NCBI GenBank assembly: GCA_963969495.1
Contig: OZ018321.1
Span: 107,708,557 to 107,772,556, forward strand
Source: Ceratothoa steindachneri
Taxonomy: Eukaryota; Arthropoda; Malacostraca; Isopoda; Cymothoidae
DNA: 64,000 nt
Reading direction: 5' to 3'
The translations under genes were made by a program, and so were the position numbers. Positions 46,661 through 57,086 of this stretch are shown piece after piece (the stretch's first letter is position 1; the number at the start of each line of letters is the position of its first letter). Below the pieces are notes generated by a model. That model made no database searches. It was given only the letters and a program-made list of their open reading frames with translations, and was not told where the DNA came from.

Positions 46661-47040
46661 TAAATTAAATTCATTATTGCTTTTATTTACTTGTATCCTC
46701 TTGCCTCCCTTTTTCATTGAGTGACCCAAAGTATATTTATTCTGCTAAGATTTACTTAGTTTTCAGGATATTGCGATTATATTATTTAGGGTTTCGTTTT
46801 GGTTTCATTAGTTTGCTCCTTGACTCCTGAGTCTGAGGCTCGTAACCAATCAGCGAGCCAGAATTAAGCGACATGCGCCGGTTTGTCTGCATTCCAATGA
46901 TCATATTCTCACCCTAACAGGTTACCTATTTGACACGTATTTGTTTTTTTGTTGTTTTTTTTTTGTTTTGTTTTTTTCCCATAATTTACTTAAATTGTCG
47001 CTTATATTTTCTTTTATAAGACATCCTCTCAAAAGAGTAG
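46661..47040. other. AT-rich spacer before CR1 element 1
   Basis: T-rich spacer between copy D and the CR1 element. Its last part may be CR1 5' UTR. Confidence 0.4.
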
Positions 47041-47263
47041 TTATATTTTGCGATAATCTTTAAAAGGGCATAAATTGTATTGTGTATTAATTTATCAAAT
47101 ATAAAGAGAAGTGTGATATTCAAATTATTCAAGTAGTATATTTCATTGGTGCAATATATAACGTTGGAAGTCGAGTGTTAAATAAGGTGTAAATAAGTGT
47201 GCTCAAACATAAGTGTAAATTGTGAACTTGAAGATAAGTGAATATATTTACGAATTAGCGAAG

Positions 47264-48290
47264 ATGCCTGGAGCTCAAAGACTAAAGCACTGTTGCTTTA
47301 AATGCAAAAGTACTAGATGGATAATAGATTTCACTGAACAAACTTTTGAAAATATTACGTCAAGAAGTGTGTGCGAGTTTTGTAAGATGCAGGAAAAACA
47401 TGAAAACGAAAAAACAAAGTGGATGTCTGTAATAAACAACATGGAAAACCGAATCAATGCACTCGAATTAAAAAAGTGCAATTGTCGAGCAGAAGAAGAA
47501 ACCAGAATTGCTCGAGTAGATCTAAAACTCGTGAAATTAGAACAAGAGGTAGCACTACTCACTGACAAATTGATAATACAAAAATAGAAAAGGAAACTTT
47601 TATTCAAGTAAGAAATAAGCGTCCATTTAAACCAATAATACGTGAAGAATCAGTAGTTTGAACCCAAAATAGATTTGAGGTACTGTCAACGGAAGAAGAA
47701 GAAGAAGAAACGTACTTAGTTGGTGATTCGATAATTCGTAATCAAATAGATCACTTTGGAAGTTGGAACATCAAAAAACTCAAATTCCGCTGCTATCCAG
47801 GAGTAAAGATCAACCAAGTAACGGAACAAATAAGCAACTTCGATATAAAGAGAAAAAAGAGTGGAATCATAGTCAATGTTAGAAGCAATGATGTGTTCAA
47901 CGGAATAAACTATAAAGGTTCAGAAAGCATAATGAAAGACTACACGAAAATGATAAAAACAATTAAATCGAAAACGGATAATGCAATTGTTTTTGGCGTA
48001 CGACCCAGAATACATGAGAATATGAAAATCTAAGTCGAGCTATTGGGATTAATCAACGTCTGGAAGATCTTTGAAAAAAGGAAAATGTGAAATTTATTGA
48101 CTTCTGGCTATTATTCATGCATAACAGTAACATGTTTTCTCAAGACGGGATCCACCTCTCCAATAATGGAAAGAAAAAATATGGGAAATTGCTGCAAACA
48201 AACCTACGAAACTTTCTGAATAATAAAGCATCACAGTATCGAGTATCGCAGGGAAACGACCAAAGCCTCCCAAAAGAAGAAATCCGATAA
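47264..48290 (+). pseudogene. CR1 element 1 ORF1 with SGNH-esterase domain
   Basis: The first part, ATG at 47,264 to TAG at 47,585, has two Cys-x2-Cys pairs (CFKC and CEFC), which could bind zinc as in the PHD-type finger of CR1 ORF1. A Lys/Glu-rich helix follows that looks coiled-coil. After the stop, another frame carries an SGNH (GDSL) hydrolase: YLVGDSIIRNQ with the Ser nucleophile (47,718-47,735), VRSNDV in place of the block III G-x-ND (about 47,876), and DGIHLSNNG with the catalytic Asp and His (48,144-48,170). Stops at about 47,585 and 48,032 break it. Esterase-containing ORF1 is an established trait of CR1; its role in transposition is unclear. Confidence 0.78.
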
Positions 48291-48299
48291 ATACACTAA

Positions 48300-51043
48300 A
48301 AACTATATTATTCAATGCGAGATCAATTAGAAACAAATTTACAGAGTTTAGAGCATTGGTAGCGATGAAGAAATACGACATTATCAGAATAACGGAATCG
48401 TGGATTCACTGCCACTCAAGAGAGATTATTTCAGAATTTCAACTACATAACTACAAGTTATTTCATAAAGATAGAATACATAGAAAGGGTGGAGGTGTTC
48501 TTTTGTATGTCCGTGAAGATTTGCATCCTATAAAATGTACCGTTGACTCTAATTTTGAAATAATAGCAGTTAAACTAAACCAAAAAAAGAATATGTATGT
48601 TAATTTGGTTTACAGGAAGCCACACCAACTTCAGGAGATAGATGATCAATTTTATGAATTCTTGACCAACATCTGTAAAGACAAGCTATCATTGATCATT
48701 GGAGATTTCAATTGTGCTAAAGTGAACTGGCCAAAGAAAACTGCTGACTCAGAAGGCCAAAGATTGCTTAGTTTTATTGATGAAAATTACCTAACTGAGT
48801 GGGTAAAAGAACCAACAAGAGTTGAAAATATATTGGATTTAGTGTTAACATCAGACGATGAATTAATTTCAAATTTAAATGTAGGAGACAAAATAGGTAA
48901 CAGTGATCATAACGCAATCGAATTTGAAATTTATACCCCACACGTTCGAAGAAATGTCAGCATCACTAAACTAAATTTCAAAAAAGCCAATTTTGCTGGT
49001 TTAAGAAAGAGCTTGAGCAACTATACGATTAATAATGAAGAAAGCAACGAATGATGGCGTGAATTTAAAACCAATCTTCTAAACAAACAGTCTAAATTTA
49101 TACCAATGACTGTTTATAACGCTAAAAATGTCAACAAACCTAAATGGTTATCTGCTGAAATTATGAAACTCATTAGAGACAGAGATAAAGCCTACAAAAT
49201 TCTCAAATCCAACCGTAGCATAGAAAACAGATATCATTATTTAGAACTGAGAAGAAAAGTTAAAACTGAAACCAAAAAAGCCAAACGAAATGAAGAAATA
49301 AGAGCTGCTCTAAATTGTAAAAAAAATCCAAAAGAGTTCTTTGCTCTAGTAAATAGCAGAAAACCAATTAAAAACACCATCGGCCCAATAAAAGATAAAT
49401 ATGATATTTTGCAATTTGACGATATTGATGTATCAAATACTTTGAATGAATATTTTGCATCAGTTTTTACAAACGAGAGCATAACTAATGACCAAATAGA
49501 AACTAATAATAAGACTATCACTAATCCACTCGAATCGGTTAGATGCTCGGTCGATAGTACAAGAAAACTTATAGAGAAGATGAATAAATTCAAATCTCCG
49601 GGACCGGACAAAATATCTCCAAGAGTTTTAAAAGAAACCAAAGATCAAGTAGCGGAAGAGCTAACGCAGATTTTTAATCTATCGTTAGAGAGTGGAATCG
49701 TGCCTCAATACTGGAAGATGGCAAATGTAACACCAATATTTAAGAATGGATGTAAAGAGACTGCTAGCAATTATTGCCCTATAAGTTTAACTTCCGTGGT
49801 TGGGAAACTCCTCGAAACACACATTGCCGATAAAATAGTTGAGCACTTAGAAAAAAATAAATTATTAAATGAAACTCAGCATGGCTTCAGGAGAAAGAAG
49901 TCGTGCCTCACAAATTTACTAGACTTCTTTCATTATATAAATACTGTGTACGACAATAACAGATCTGTTGATATTCTGTATTTAGACTTTCAAAAGGCAT
50001 TTGATAAATTCTGCATAGGAAGTTAATGTGTAAAGTAAGAGCCTTGCGAATAAAAGGAGAAATTGCAAAATGGATTGAGAATTGGCTCACTGATCGTAAA
50101 CAGCGAGTAGTCATTAACGGACAAGCGTCAGAATGGGTTCCTGTTAGTAGTGGTGTTCCACAAGGTTCTGTCCTTGGACCTTTGCTTTTTATTATGTATG
50201 TTAATGATATAGACGATGACCTGCTATAAAAAATTTCTAAGTTCGCTGATGATTGCAAATTAGGAAAAGGAATAATAACTGAACAGGATGTCTTTGAATT
50301 TCAAAAAAGATATTGATAAGATAGAACGATGGTCGGTAGAATGGAAACTACCCTTAAATCTTAATAAGTGTAAAGTAATGCATATCGGTCATAAAAATCC
50401 AAGAGCAGAATATAAACTTTTCGATAAAAAGATTACAGTAACTGAAAATGAAAAGGATCTTGTAGTGTATATCTCAAATGATCTTAAGTTTACTCGGCAG
50501 TGCATTGAAGTTGAAAAGAAAGCACAAAGGCTTCTCGGATATATAAAACGCCAAATCACATACAAAAATAAAACTACAATCTTGAATATGTACAATGCTT
50601 TGGTAAGACCCCAATTAGAATACTGTTCTCAGGTCTGGGCACCATACTTAAGAAAATATATTGATAGATTAGAGGAGGTACAGGCAAGAGCCAAAAAATT
50701 AATTCCAGAATTACGAAATCATAATTATGCAACAAGATTAGAAAGGTTAAACTTATTCAGCCTCGAAACAAGATGATTGAGGGGCCAATTAATAGAAGTG
50801 TTCAAAATCTTGAAAGGAATAGATAACGTAGACTATAAAAATTGGTTCGAGTTCAGCACATCTAATACAAGAAATAACGGAATGAAAATAATGCCGAAGC
50901 ATTTCCAAACAAGTTTATGCGGAAACTCCTTTGCATACAAAATTGTAAATACCTGGAATCAGTTACCTGAAGATGTGGTTTCCAGTAATACAGTTGAAAC
51001 ATTTAAGGTAAGACGGGACCTAATTTTAAGAAATGTTAGATAA
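48300..51043 (+). pseudogene. CR1 element 1 ORF2 (endonuclease and reverse transcriptase)
   Basis: The endonuclease starts with FNARSIRNKF (about 48,313) and RITESWIH (catalytic Glu, 48,390), then IIGDFNCAKVNWP (48,700) and GNSDHNAIEF (48,898). After a TGA at 49,053 come the linker, RT fingers (KSPGPDKISPRVLKE, WKMANVTPIFK, YCPISLTSVVGKLLE, HGFRRKKSCLTNLL) and LYLDFQKAFDK (49,977). A frameshift near 50,010 precedes SSGVPQGSVLGPLLF (50,145). FADD (50,242-50,253) lies just after a TAA at 50,227. The thumb and C-terminus run to 51,043 with a TGA at 50,774; the end has NTWNQLPEDVV. All catalytic motifs remain readable, so the decay is moderate. Confidence 0.88.
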
Positions 51044-51449
51044 TAAGTGACATGGAAATTGTAAGTTGAAAAGATAAAGCGAATGCTCATATAACAGATT
51101 AGTAAAATCGCTTCATTAATATTTGTTTGTTTATATAGGCTAAGAATCTATTGTAAATATGTTAGATAACATGTGACATGACAATATTTGTTTAGACAAA
51201 TTAACAATCTATGTTAACAAAAGAAAAAGAAAAAAGAGCATGTTCTAAATTAAGATTATTACGATAAGTTAGATTTTTGTTTTTGTAAAATTTCCTGGAT
51301 GTGTCTAATTTCCATCACTGCCAGGTATATATTTTCACTTTTCCAAACCCGAAAACGGATGGTAGAGGTGGGTGAGGAGAGAGTTCATCTTTACTATCCT
51401 TTTCCTTATATGTAGTTGTATATAGTTAGAATTTAGAATAAAATTATAG

Positions 51450-51489
51450 GTACTTTCATTGAAATGGATCGAATGGTCTCTTGAAGTAC
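51450..51489 (+). other. CR1 3'-terminal hairpin, element 1
   Basis: GTACTT (51,450-51,455) pairs with AAGTAC (51,484-51,489), enclosing GATC-gaat-GGTC (one G-T wobble). The equivalent site of element 2 is at 53,676-53,720. Confidence 0.65.
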
Positions 51490-51529
51490 GTACTTTCTTT
51501 GTAACTCTTTATAACACTCTCTCTTTCTC

Positions 51530-53600
51530 TCTCTCTCTCAATGCGAGGTCAATCAGGACCAAGTTTCCTGAGCTCCATGGCCTCGTAGCGACGGAAGAAC
51601 CCGAAATGGTAGCCATAACAGAATCGTGGATAAAAACCTCAAACCGAGACTTTGAAGGCCAATTCACGGTTCCTGGCTACCAACTCTTCCACAAAGATAG
51701 GCCAGACAGAGAGGATGGCGGTGTAATGTTGTATGTCAAGGATACAATCTAATCTACGAACTCCAACGTTATATCCGACCACGAGCTCCTAAGTGTTGAC
51801 CTAGAGATCGGTCCTGTCAGGTACAGGACCCTGCTGCTTTACAGACCCCCTTCCCAACCCGTTGGGAAGGACAGGGAACTGTACCAGTTGCTGGGTGAGC
51901 TGGTTCAAGGCAGAGTGTGCATCGTTATGGGCGACTTCAACAGCCAAGTTGACTGGGAAACCAGAGCAGCCTGTGGCGAGAGCGCGCTACTCTTGGAGTT
52001 CGCCAACAACGAGTTCCTCACTCATTGGGTCAGAGAACCGACGAGAGGAGACAATATCCTCGACTTGGTCTTCACCTCTGATGATGATATCGTTGAGGAT
52101 CTCTCTGTAGGCGAAGAGCTCGGTGGCAGTGATCACCAGCTAGTTAGATTTAGCGTCAATATCCCGAAGGTAAGGTATGTTGCCAGTCAATCAAGGAAAC
52201 TTGACTTGAGAAGAGCAGACTTTGCAAGCATTCGTACTGGGCTGACTGACACGAAGCTAGAAGTGTGCGATGGTGTTGAAGACTCGTGGAACAGTTTCAA
52301 AACAACATTCACGAGTCTTCAATCGCATCTCATCCCTTTGAAATGTCCCGTCGGTCTTCTGTTCAACCAAAGTGGTTTAATCGAGAAATCGGAGAACTGC
52401 TTATGGAGAAGAGAATTGTGTACCTGCAATCGAAGATCTCGGGTGACTTTGACGAATACCTGAGGCTAGCCAGGAGAGTGAAGTCCAGCATAAGGGCGGC
52501 TAAGCGGTCTGAGGAACTCCGAGTGGCGAAACTTTGTAAGGAGAATCCCAAAGAGTTCTTTGGATATGTAAACAGCCTTAAACCAATCCGTCGAACGATT
52601 GGCCCTTTGATTAATGAGGAGGGGACATTAAAGCATTCAAATGCAGAAAATGCTAACCTCTTCAATGACTACTTCTCTTCAGTGTTTACTGAATAGTGTG
52701 GTCCCATCCCCCAGCCAACGAGTTCCTACTCGGGGGATAAGCTGGAAGATATGGACTTCACCGAAGGAGAAATAAAAAAGAAGATCACTGACCTAATCAC
52801 GAATAAGTCACCTGGCCCGGATGGGTTTCTACCTAAAGTGTTGAAAGAAGTGCGCGATCAAGTGTCCCGACACCTGAGCGCAATCTGCAACATGTCTTGA
52901 GAAGATTGGGGAGTGGTCGGACACGTGGCAAATGCCTTTTAACGTGAACAAATGCAAAGTGATGCATATCGGTCACAGAAACCCCCAATCTCAGTATATC
53001 CTTAAGGGCACTGCTATTGAATCCACCGACACTGAGAAGGACTTGGGTGTAACAATCACTAGTGACCTCAAGTTCTCGAAACAGTGCATTGAGGCGGAGA
53101 AAAATGCCCAAAGGATGCTAGGCTATATTAAGCGCCAGTTTGGATATCGGAACAAAGAGATTGTACTGTGTTTGTACAACTCACTTGTCCGATCGCAACT
53201 GGAGTATGCCTTACAATTTTGGAGTCCTTCATTTCGAAAGGACATCGCGAGATTGGAACGCGTACAAGCCAAGGAAACCAAACTGATTCCCTCTATCCGA
53301 CATAAAAGTTATGAGGATAGACTAAGGGAATTAGATCTGTTCTCGCTGGAAACCCGTAGACTGCGTGGTCAGCTCATCGAGGTTTTCAAAATACTTCAAG
53401 GGTTCGACAATGTTGACTACGGGGATATTTTCACACTTGTTGAGAGCAGAACCAGAAATCACGCCTTTAAACTTGAACTGAAGCGTTACAACCGCGATCT
53501 GTGTGGAAAGTTTTTCACGTACAGTACCTGCGGTGTTGGAACGCACTTCCAGTGGAAGTTGTCAACAGTGAATCTGTTGACCAGTTCAAATCAAGACTAG
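51530..53600 (+). pseudogene. CR1 element 2 ORF2 lacking the RT palm
   Basis: Endonuclease blocks: VAITESWIKTS (51,610), IVMGDFNSQVDW (51,924), EELGGSDHQLVRF (52,117). Frameshifts lie near 51,751 and 52,330. The linker follows (AKRSEELRVAKLCKENPKEF, 52,500) and then KSPGPDGFLPKVLKE (52,810). At about 52,897 the sequence jumps from the RT fingers (SAICNMS) straight to the thumb (EWSDTWQMPFNVNKCKVMHIGH); the whole palm, including the VPQGS and xADD motifs, is missing. The C-terminal half is open from 52,932 to 53,600. It could not reverse transcribe. Confidence 0.87.
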
Positions 53601-53675
53601 ACAAAGTCTTGAAAAGTGGCCGTGAAAGGACGTAAAGCATTTGAGCAGAGATGTGCCCGTTCGACTGCTAGTCCA

Positions 53676-53720
53676 AAGGTACCCTCATTGAATGGACCGT
53701 AAGGTCTTCTAGGGTACCTT
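53676..53720 (+). other. CR1 3'-terminal hairpin, element 2
   Basis: AAGGTACCCT (53,676-53,685) pairs perfectly with AGGGTACCTT (53,711-53,720), enclosing GACC-gtaa-GGTC. Relative to element 1, two neighbouring pairs change from T-A to C-G on both arms. Confidence 0.7.
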
Positions 53721-53747
53721 CTTTCCTTGTTGTTACTCCTTGTTGTT

Positions 53748-53783
53748 ACACACACACACACACTCTCTCTCTCTCTCTCTCTC

Positions 53784-53831
<48 letters not shown>

Positions 53832-53838
53832 ATATATA

Positions 53839-53912
<74 letters not shown>
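53748..53912. repeat. (AC)n(CT)n(AT)n compound microsatellite
   Basis: AC at 53,748-53,763, CT at 53,762-53,784, AT at 53,786-53,912 with a few interruptions, directly following the CR1 tail. Confidence 0.95.
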
Positions 53913-53916
<4 letters not shown>

Positions 53917-53983
53917 GATGCATTACCTATAATTTTACCATAAAACTATATGATTGAAGTCACTTTTTTCTTAAAAACGGGTT

Positions 53984-54063
53984 GGAGTTTGGAGTTTAAA
54001 TTGGTGGATGGGGCCGTTGAGTTTTTCCGGCAACCTCACCGACATGACCCTGACTACCATCCA
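53984..54063 (+). mobile_element. I-group EN-RT linker micro-fragment
   Basis: About 80 bp matching the linker of ORF2 (ggggccgttgagtttttccg and gaccctgactaccatcc against gaggccgttgagttcttctccg and gcctgactactattcc of copy C). No other part of the element is present. Confidence 0.65.
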
Positions 54064-54348
54064 GTATTGGCACACCTCCCCCAAATTTTGAAAAATCCCC
54101 CCAAACCCGGTTATATTCTATTTTTTTGTTTTTTCTTAAACAAACACTACAAGCATTAAAATAACAGAAAAAGAATAGCTATCTTTATTTTTATAGAATA
54201 TTAATAATTAATCATCATCTTCACTAATCATCACTAACTATAATTTAAGAAGGGTAATTTTTTTAGGTATTTGAGCAATAATTACATCTTAATTTGGTTA
54301 TGACTTATTTATTTTTTTTTAGCAAAGTTATTTCTAATAATTCTTTTA

Positions 54349-55142
54349 CCAGGTAATGGCTTCGCCACTCCCATCCTACGGGGAGAGCTTGCGCTTCACT
54401 CGCTACTAAGATTAAAATCTAAAATCTAAAAAAAGCAGCCATGGTTAAATTTTAGAAATTTTCTGAACTTCGCCAATTATAATAATTTAAAAAAATAACT
54501 CTAAACTATTTTCCCCCCTTTCAAAAAATCACGTTGCTAAAATATAGTTATAGGTAAAATAAAAAGCAGCTTTACTTAAATTTTAATCAATTTTCTGAAC
54601 TTCACCAATTGTAATTCATTTTCTTTTAAAACATTATAAAGCATTGGATAATCCTATTTATTTTTTCTCAACTAAACTATTTTGTCTTTTCAAACTCTAA
54701 AGAAATTCTTAGAAATTACATTGATAAAAATTTAAAATATACTTGTCATAACCAAACTAAGATGAAATTATTATCCAAATACAACCCAAAATCCCGTTCT
54801 CAAATTATATAGTGATGATGATGATGATATCAAAAAACAAAATGGTGAAGTTCGAAATTTTGTGAATTTTTTAAAACCTAAAGAATTACAAATGGTGAAG
54901 TTTAGAAAATTTATTTTTATATATCTTCTCTATAACTACATTTTAGCAACGTGATATTTTGAAAAGGTGAAATTGAGTTTCGAGTTCCTTTTTAAAATTA
55001 TTATAATTGGTGAAGTTCAGAAAATGTCTAAAAATTGAACTATGGTTGCTTTTTTTTTTAGATTTAAAATTTTAATTTTAGTAGCGAAGCGCAAGCCCCC
55101 CCCCACCCCCCCACCCCGAGTGGCGAAGCCATTGCCTGGTTA
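54349..55142. mobile_element. Foldback element with long inverted arms
   Basis: The left arm starts accaggtaatggcttcgcc. The right arm, read on the minus strand, starts aaccaggcaatggcttcgcc. The arms stay alignable for roughly 270 bp each, sharing gcttgcgcttc, aaatctaaaaaaa, ttttctgaacttc, caccaattataataatt and tatcacgttgctaaaat-type blocks, leaving a centre of about 230 bp. It has no coding capacity. TTA flanks both tips (tttta/ccagg and cctgg/tta), compatible with a 3-bp target duplication as made by PIF/Harbinger transposases, but that is a weak clue. Confidence 0.75.
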
Positions 55143-55469
55143 GTTTACTAATTATATTAAGGTAAGAAAAGATGACTGATCGAGAATTGTGGGTACCCAT
55201 GATAGCCATAACCAGTACAAGCAGAGGTGAATTATGAGTCAGTATCAGAGAAATAATCTTAATTTGATACATATTTGTTGAAATTATAAACATAAATATG
55301 AATTTTGAATAAAATAATGATAAGTAGCATTCATTTCTTGAAAAGAAGAAGTGTAATTAAAAAGCAAAACAACCATTCCGGGTTTTTTCAAATTTCACTT
55401 GAAAAAGCCACCCAAAACACGGGTTTTTTTACGATCGGTTTTTTTTTATATTTGCCAGCCCTGCTACCA

Positions 55470-55640
55470 GCATCCCAAGACCCGATAGATTCAATAAAAA
55501 CGGAGGAGGCCAGCCTCTTCGAAAATGTCACGCAATCCACATTCGGAAGTACACGAAACTGTCCCGAGTACAAGAGACATGTAATGTGCGTGAAAATCCC
55601 CCCATACTGGGAAGTGCCACTCAATAAGAATGCGTCTAAC
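55470..55640 (-). mobile_element. I-group 3' coding fragment, antisense
   Basis: On the minus strand this matches the last codons of ORF2 (TCLLYSGQFRV and FSKRLASSVFI against ACLLYSGRVRA and FSGEAGLLPFI of copy D). Confidence 0.6.
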
Positions 55641-55689
55641 ACTGGGGCACTAGACAGACGTCGCAGTCAGGTGCAGAGAAGCGTTAAAT

Positions 55690-56093
55690 CAAATGACGGG
55701 CTATTCTGCGAGTACGCACAATTCGTACACAACACCTCAGTGGTGCCGGAATATGTTTTCGTTACGCTCCTCGTTGGAACCTTTCGATCTCTTTTGGTGG
55801 ATCTCCGATGTCTACTCTGGAGCCTCGACTCCAACAGGCTCTAAACAGCATATTTCGAGATGCCTAAGCACACGGATTTATGTTTTGTTTTGCTCAAGAG
55901 AAAGGTGGTGCGCTTCTGACTCCATCTACCGCTTCATCCTGGCCAGGATTTCTCCCTAAATGGGGCTCGTCAGGATGTGGCAGAGTGGTACCGTTTCTTC
56001 TGTTTGGCCAGCGTCTTACCTGGGTGGCCCATATTCGCACCCTTATGGTGACTTTTACCCCCGTCATGGACATTCTTGTTTCATTCACTTTCC
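55690..56093 (+). mobile_element. I-group fragment F (older host copy, left part)
   Basis: Decayed RT palm and thumb region: ACCTCAGTGGTGCCGGA, the position of YVDD altered near 55,770, then TWVAHIRTL and MDILVSFTF near 56,025-56,090. It continues after the nested insertions at 63,438 (fragment H), where the sequence picks up with the same ttcattcact and then the next RT codons. Confidence 0.75.
56080..56093 (+). repeat. Target duplication of fragment G, left
   Basis: ttcattcactttcc, matched by ttcattcacttcc at 63,438-63,450 directly after the A tail of fragment G. Confidence 0.75.
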
Positions 56094-56102
56094 CAATGCC
56101 GC
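56090..56102 (+). repeat. Target duplication of copy E, left
   Basis: ttcccaatgccgc, matched by ttccccaatgccgc at 62,901-62,914 (one extra C). The sequence belongs to the 5' tip of fragment G. Confidence 0.75.
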
Positions 56103-57086
56103 CCCGGGGTGCAGCGATTTGCCATCCTGGCCGCCGTGCTGACGGGATCCATCGCTCCGTCCGGCTCCAGCTTAGCCTCTCTTCCTTCCTTCAGATAGCC
56201 TGTATATCTTCCCTACTTCGTCGCTTTTCATACAACCTCTCCCACAACTTTCTCTGGTCAGCCTCTAATTTCACAGGGTAGATGCTGACCTTCTTCTCAA
56301 TCCAACCGCCCCGGATCGGGGCTTGGGGAGGGGGGGAACGTTCCGTAACCCCTCAGCTCCGGTTCGGGATGGGGTTTTTTTAACAACCTGCTTCATCCCC
56401 ACCCATACCTTCCTCACATCCCTTTTCCTTTCCTCTTTACAATCTCAATTTTACGCCGTGTCTAAGGTGGAGCCGCCATGCCGATGGACTGCCAGGCCAC
56501 CAGGCGGGAGGGGTGATCTCAAATGGCGGCGCCTGGCTCTGCCGGGCCTGTAAGCACCCCTTACAGAGTGGGCTACTGCAAGGGTCACCATGCCCATTCA
56601 TGAACAAAAAAACAAACAACCCCCAACTTCCCCTGTTCAATCGACCGAGCTGCCCTCGGGCAGCTCCACGAAAAAAATGGGTCTCCACCCCCCTGTGCTT
56701 GCACAGGGGACAGGGGCCCCATCATATTTCTGTAACCGGAGAGGAGGCTTACTCCTCTCGTACGCCTACGGGTGTAGGGGACTCCCCTTTACCCCCTTTC
56801 CTGGAGGTGCTTTAGGGCACCTCCCTGCTTCCAGCGGCAGTCCCTCCTTTTCTTTCCAAGGGGACTGCCAAGAAAACCAGCAAGCAGCCCATAGCGATCG
56901 CTCCCCATGAAAGCGGCTCGGTAGGGAAAATCCCGTTAAGGGGGAGAGGGAAGCCAGGCCCCTTCGGTCGCTTCCCTCAAAAGACTTGCTGGGGTCAAGG
57001 CCTGTGCCTCCCCACACAAGACTGGTGACGCTGCCAAGGGGACCTGGGATGTCCTGGGAGGGGATGGCCAACTGGAGGCCCCTCCT

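Larger units (their letters stand above)
47041..51510 (+). mobile_element. CR1 element 1, near full length, decayed
   Basis: An AT-rich CR1-clade LINE with two ORFs: ORF1 (zinc/coiled-coil part and an SGNH esterase part) and ORF2 (endonuclease-RT). It ends with a hairpin at 51,450-51,489 and a CT-rich tail. The 5' boundary is approximate. Codon composition is far more AT-rich than the I-group copies, as expected for an unrelated family. Confidence 0.8.
51530..53763 (+). mobile_element. CR1 element 2, 5' truncated with RT-core deletion
   Basis: A second, more GC-rich CR1 element directly behind the tail of element 1, starting at the first endonuclease block (LNARSIRTKFPEL, 51,535). It ends in a 10-bp hairpin at 53,676-53,720 and a (ca)n(ct)n(at)n tail. 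Confidence 0.82.
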
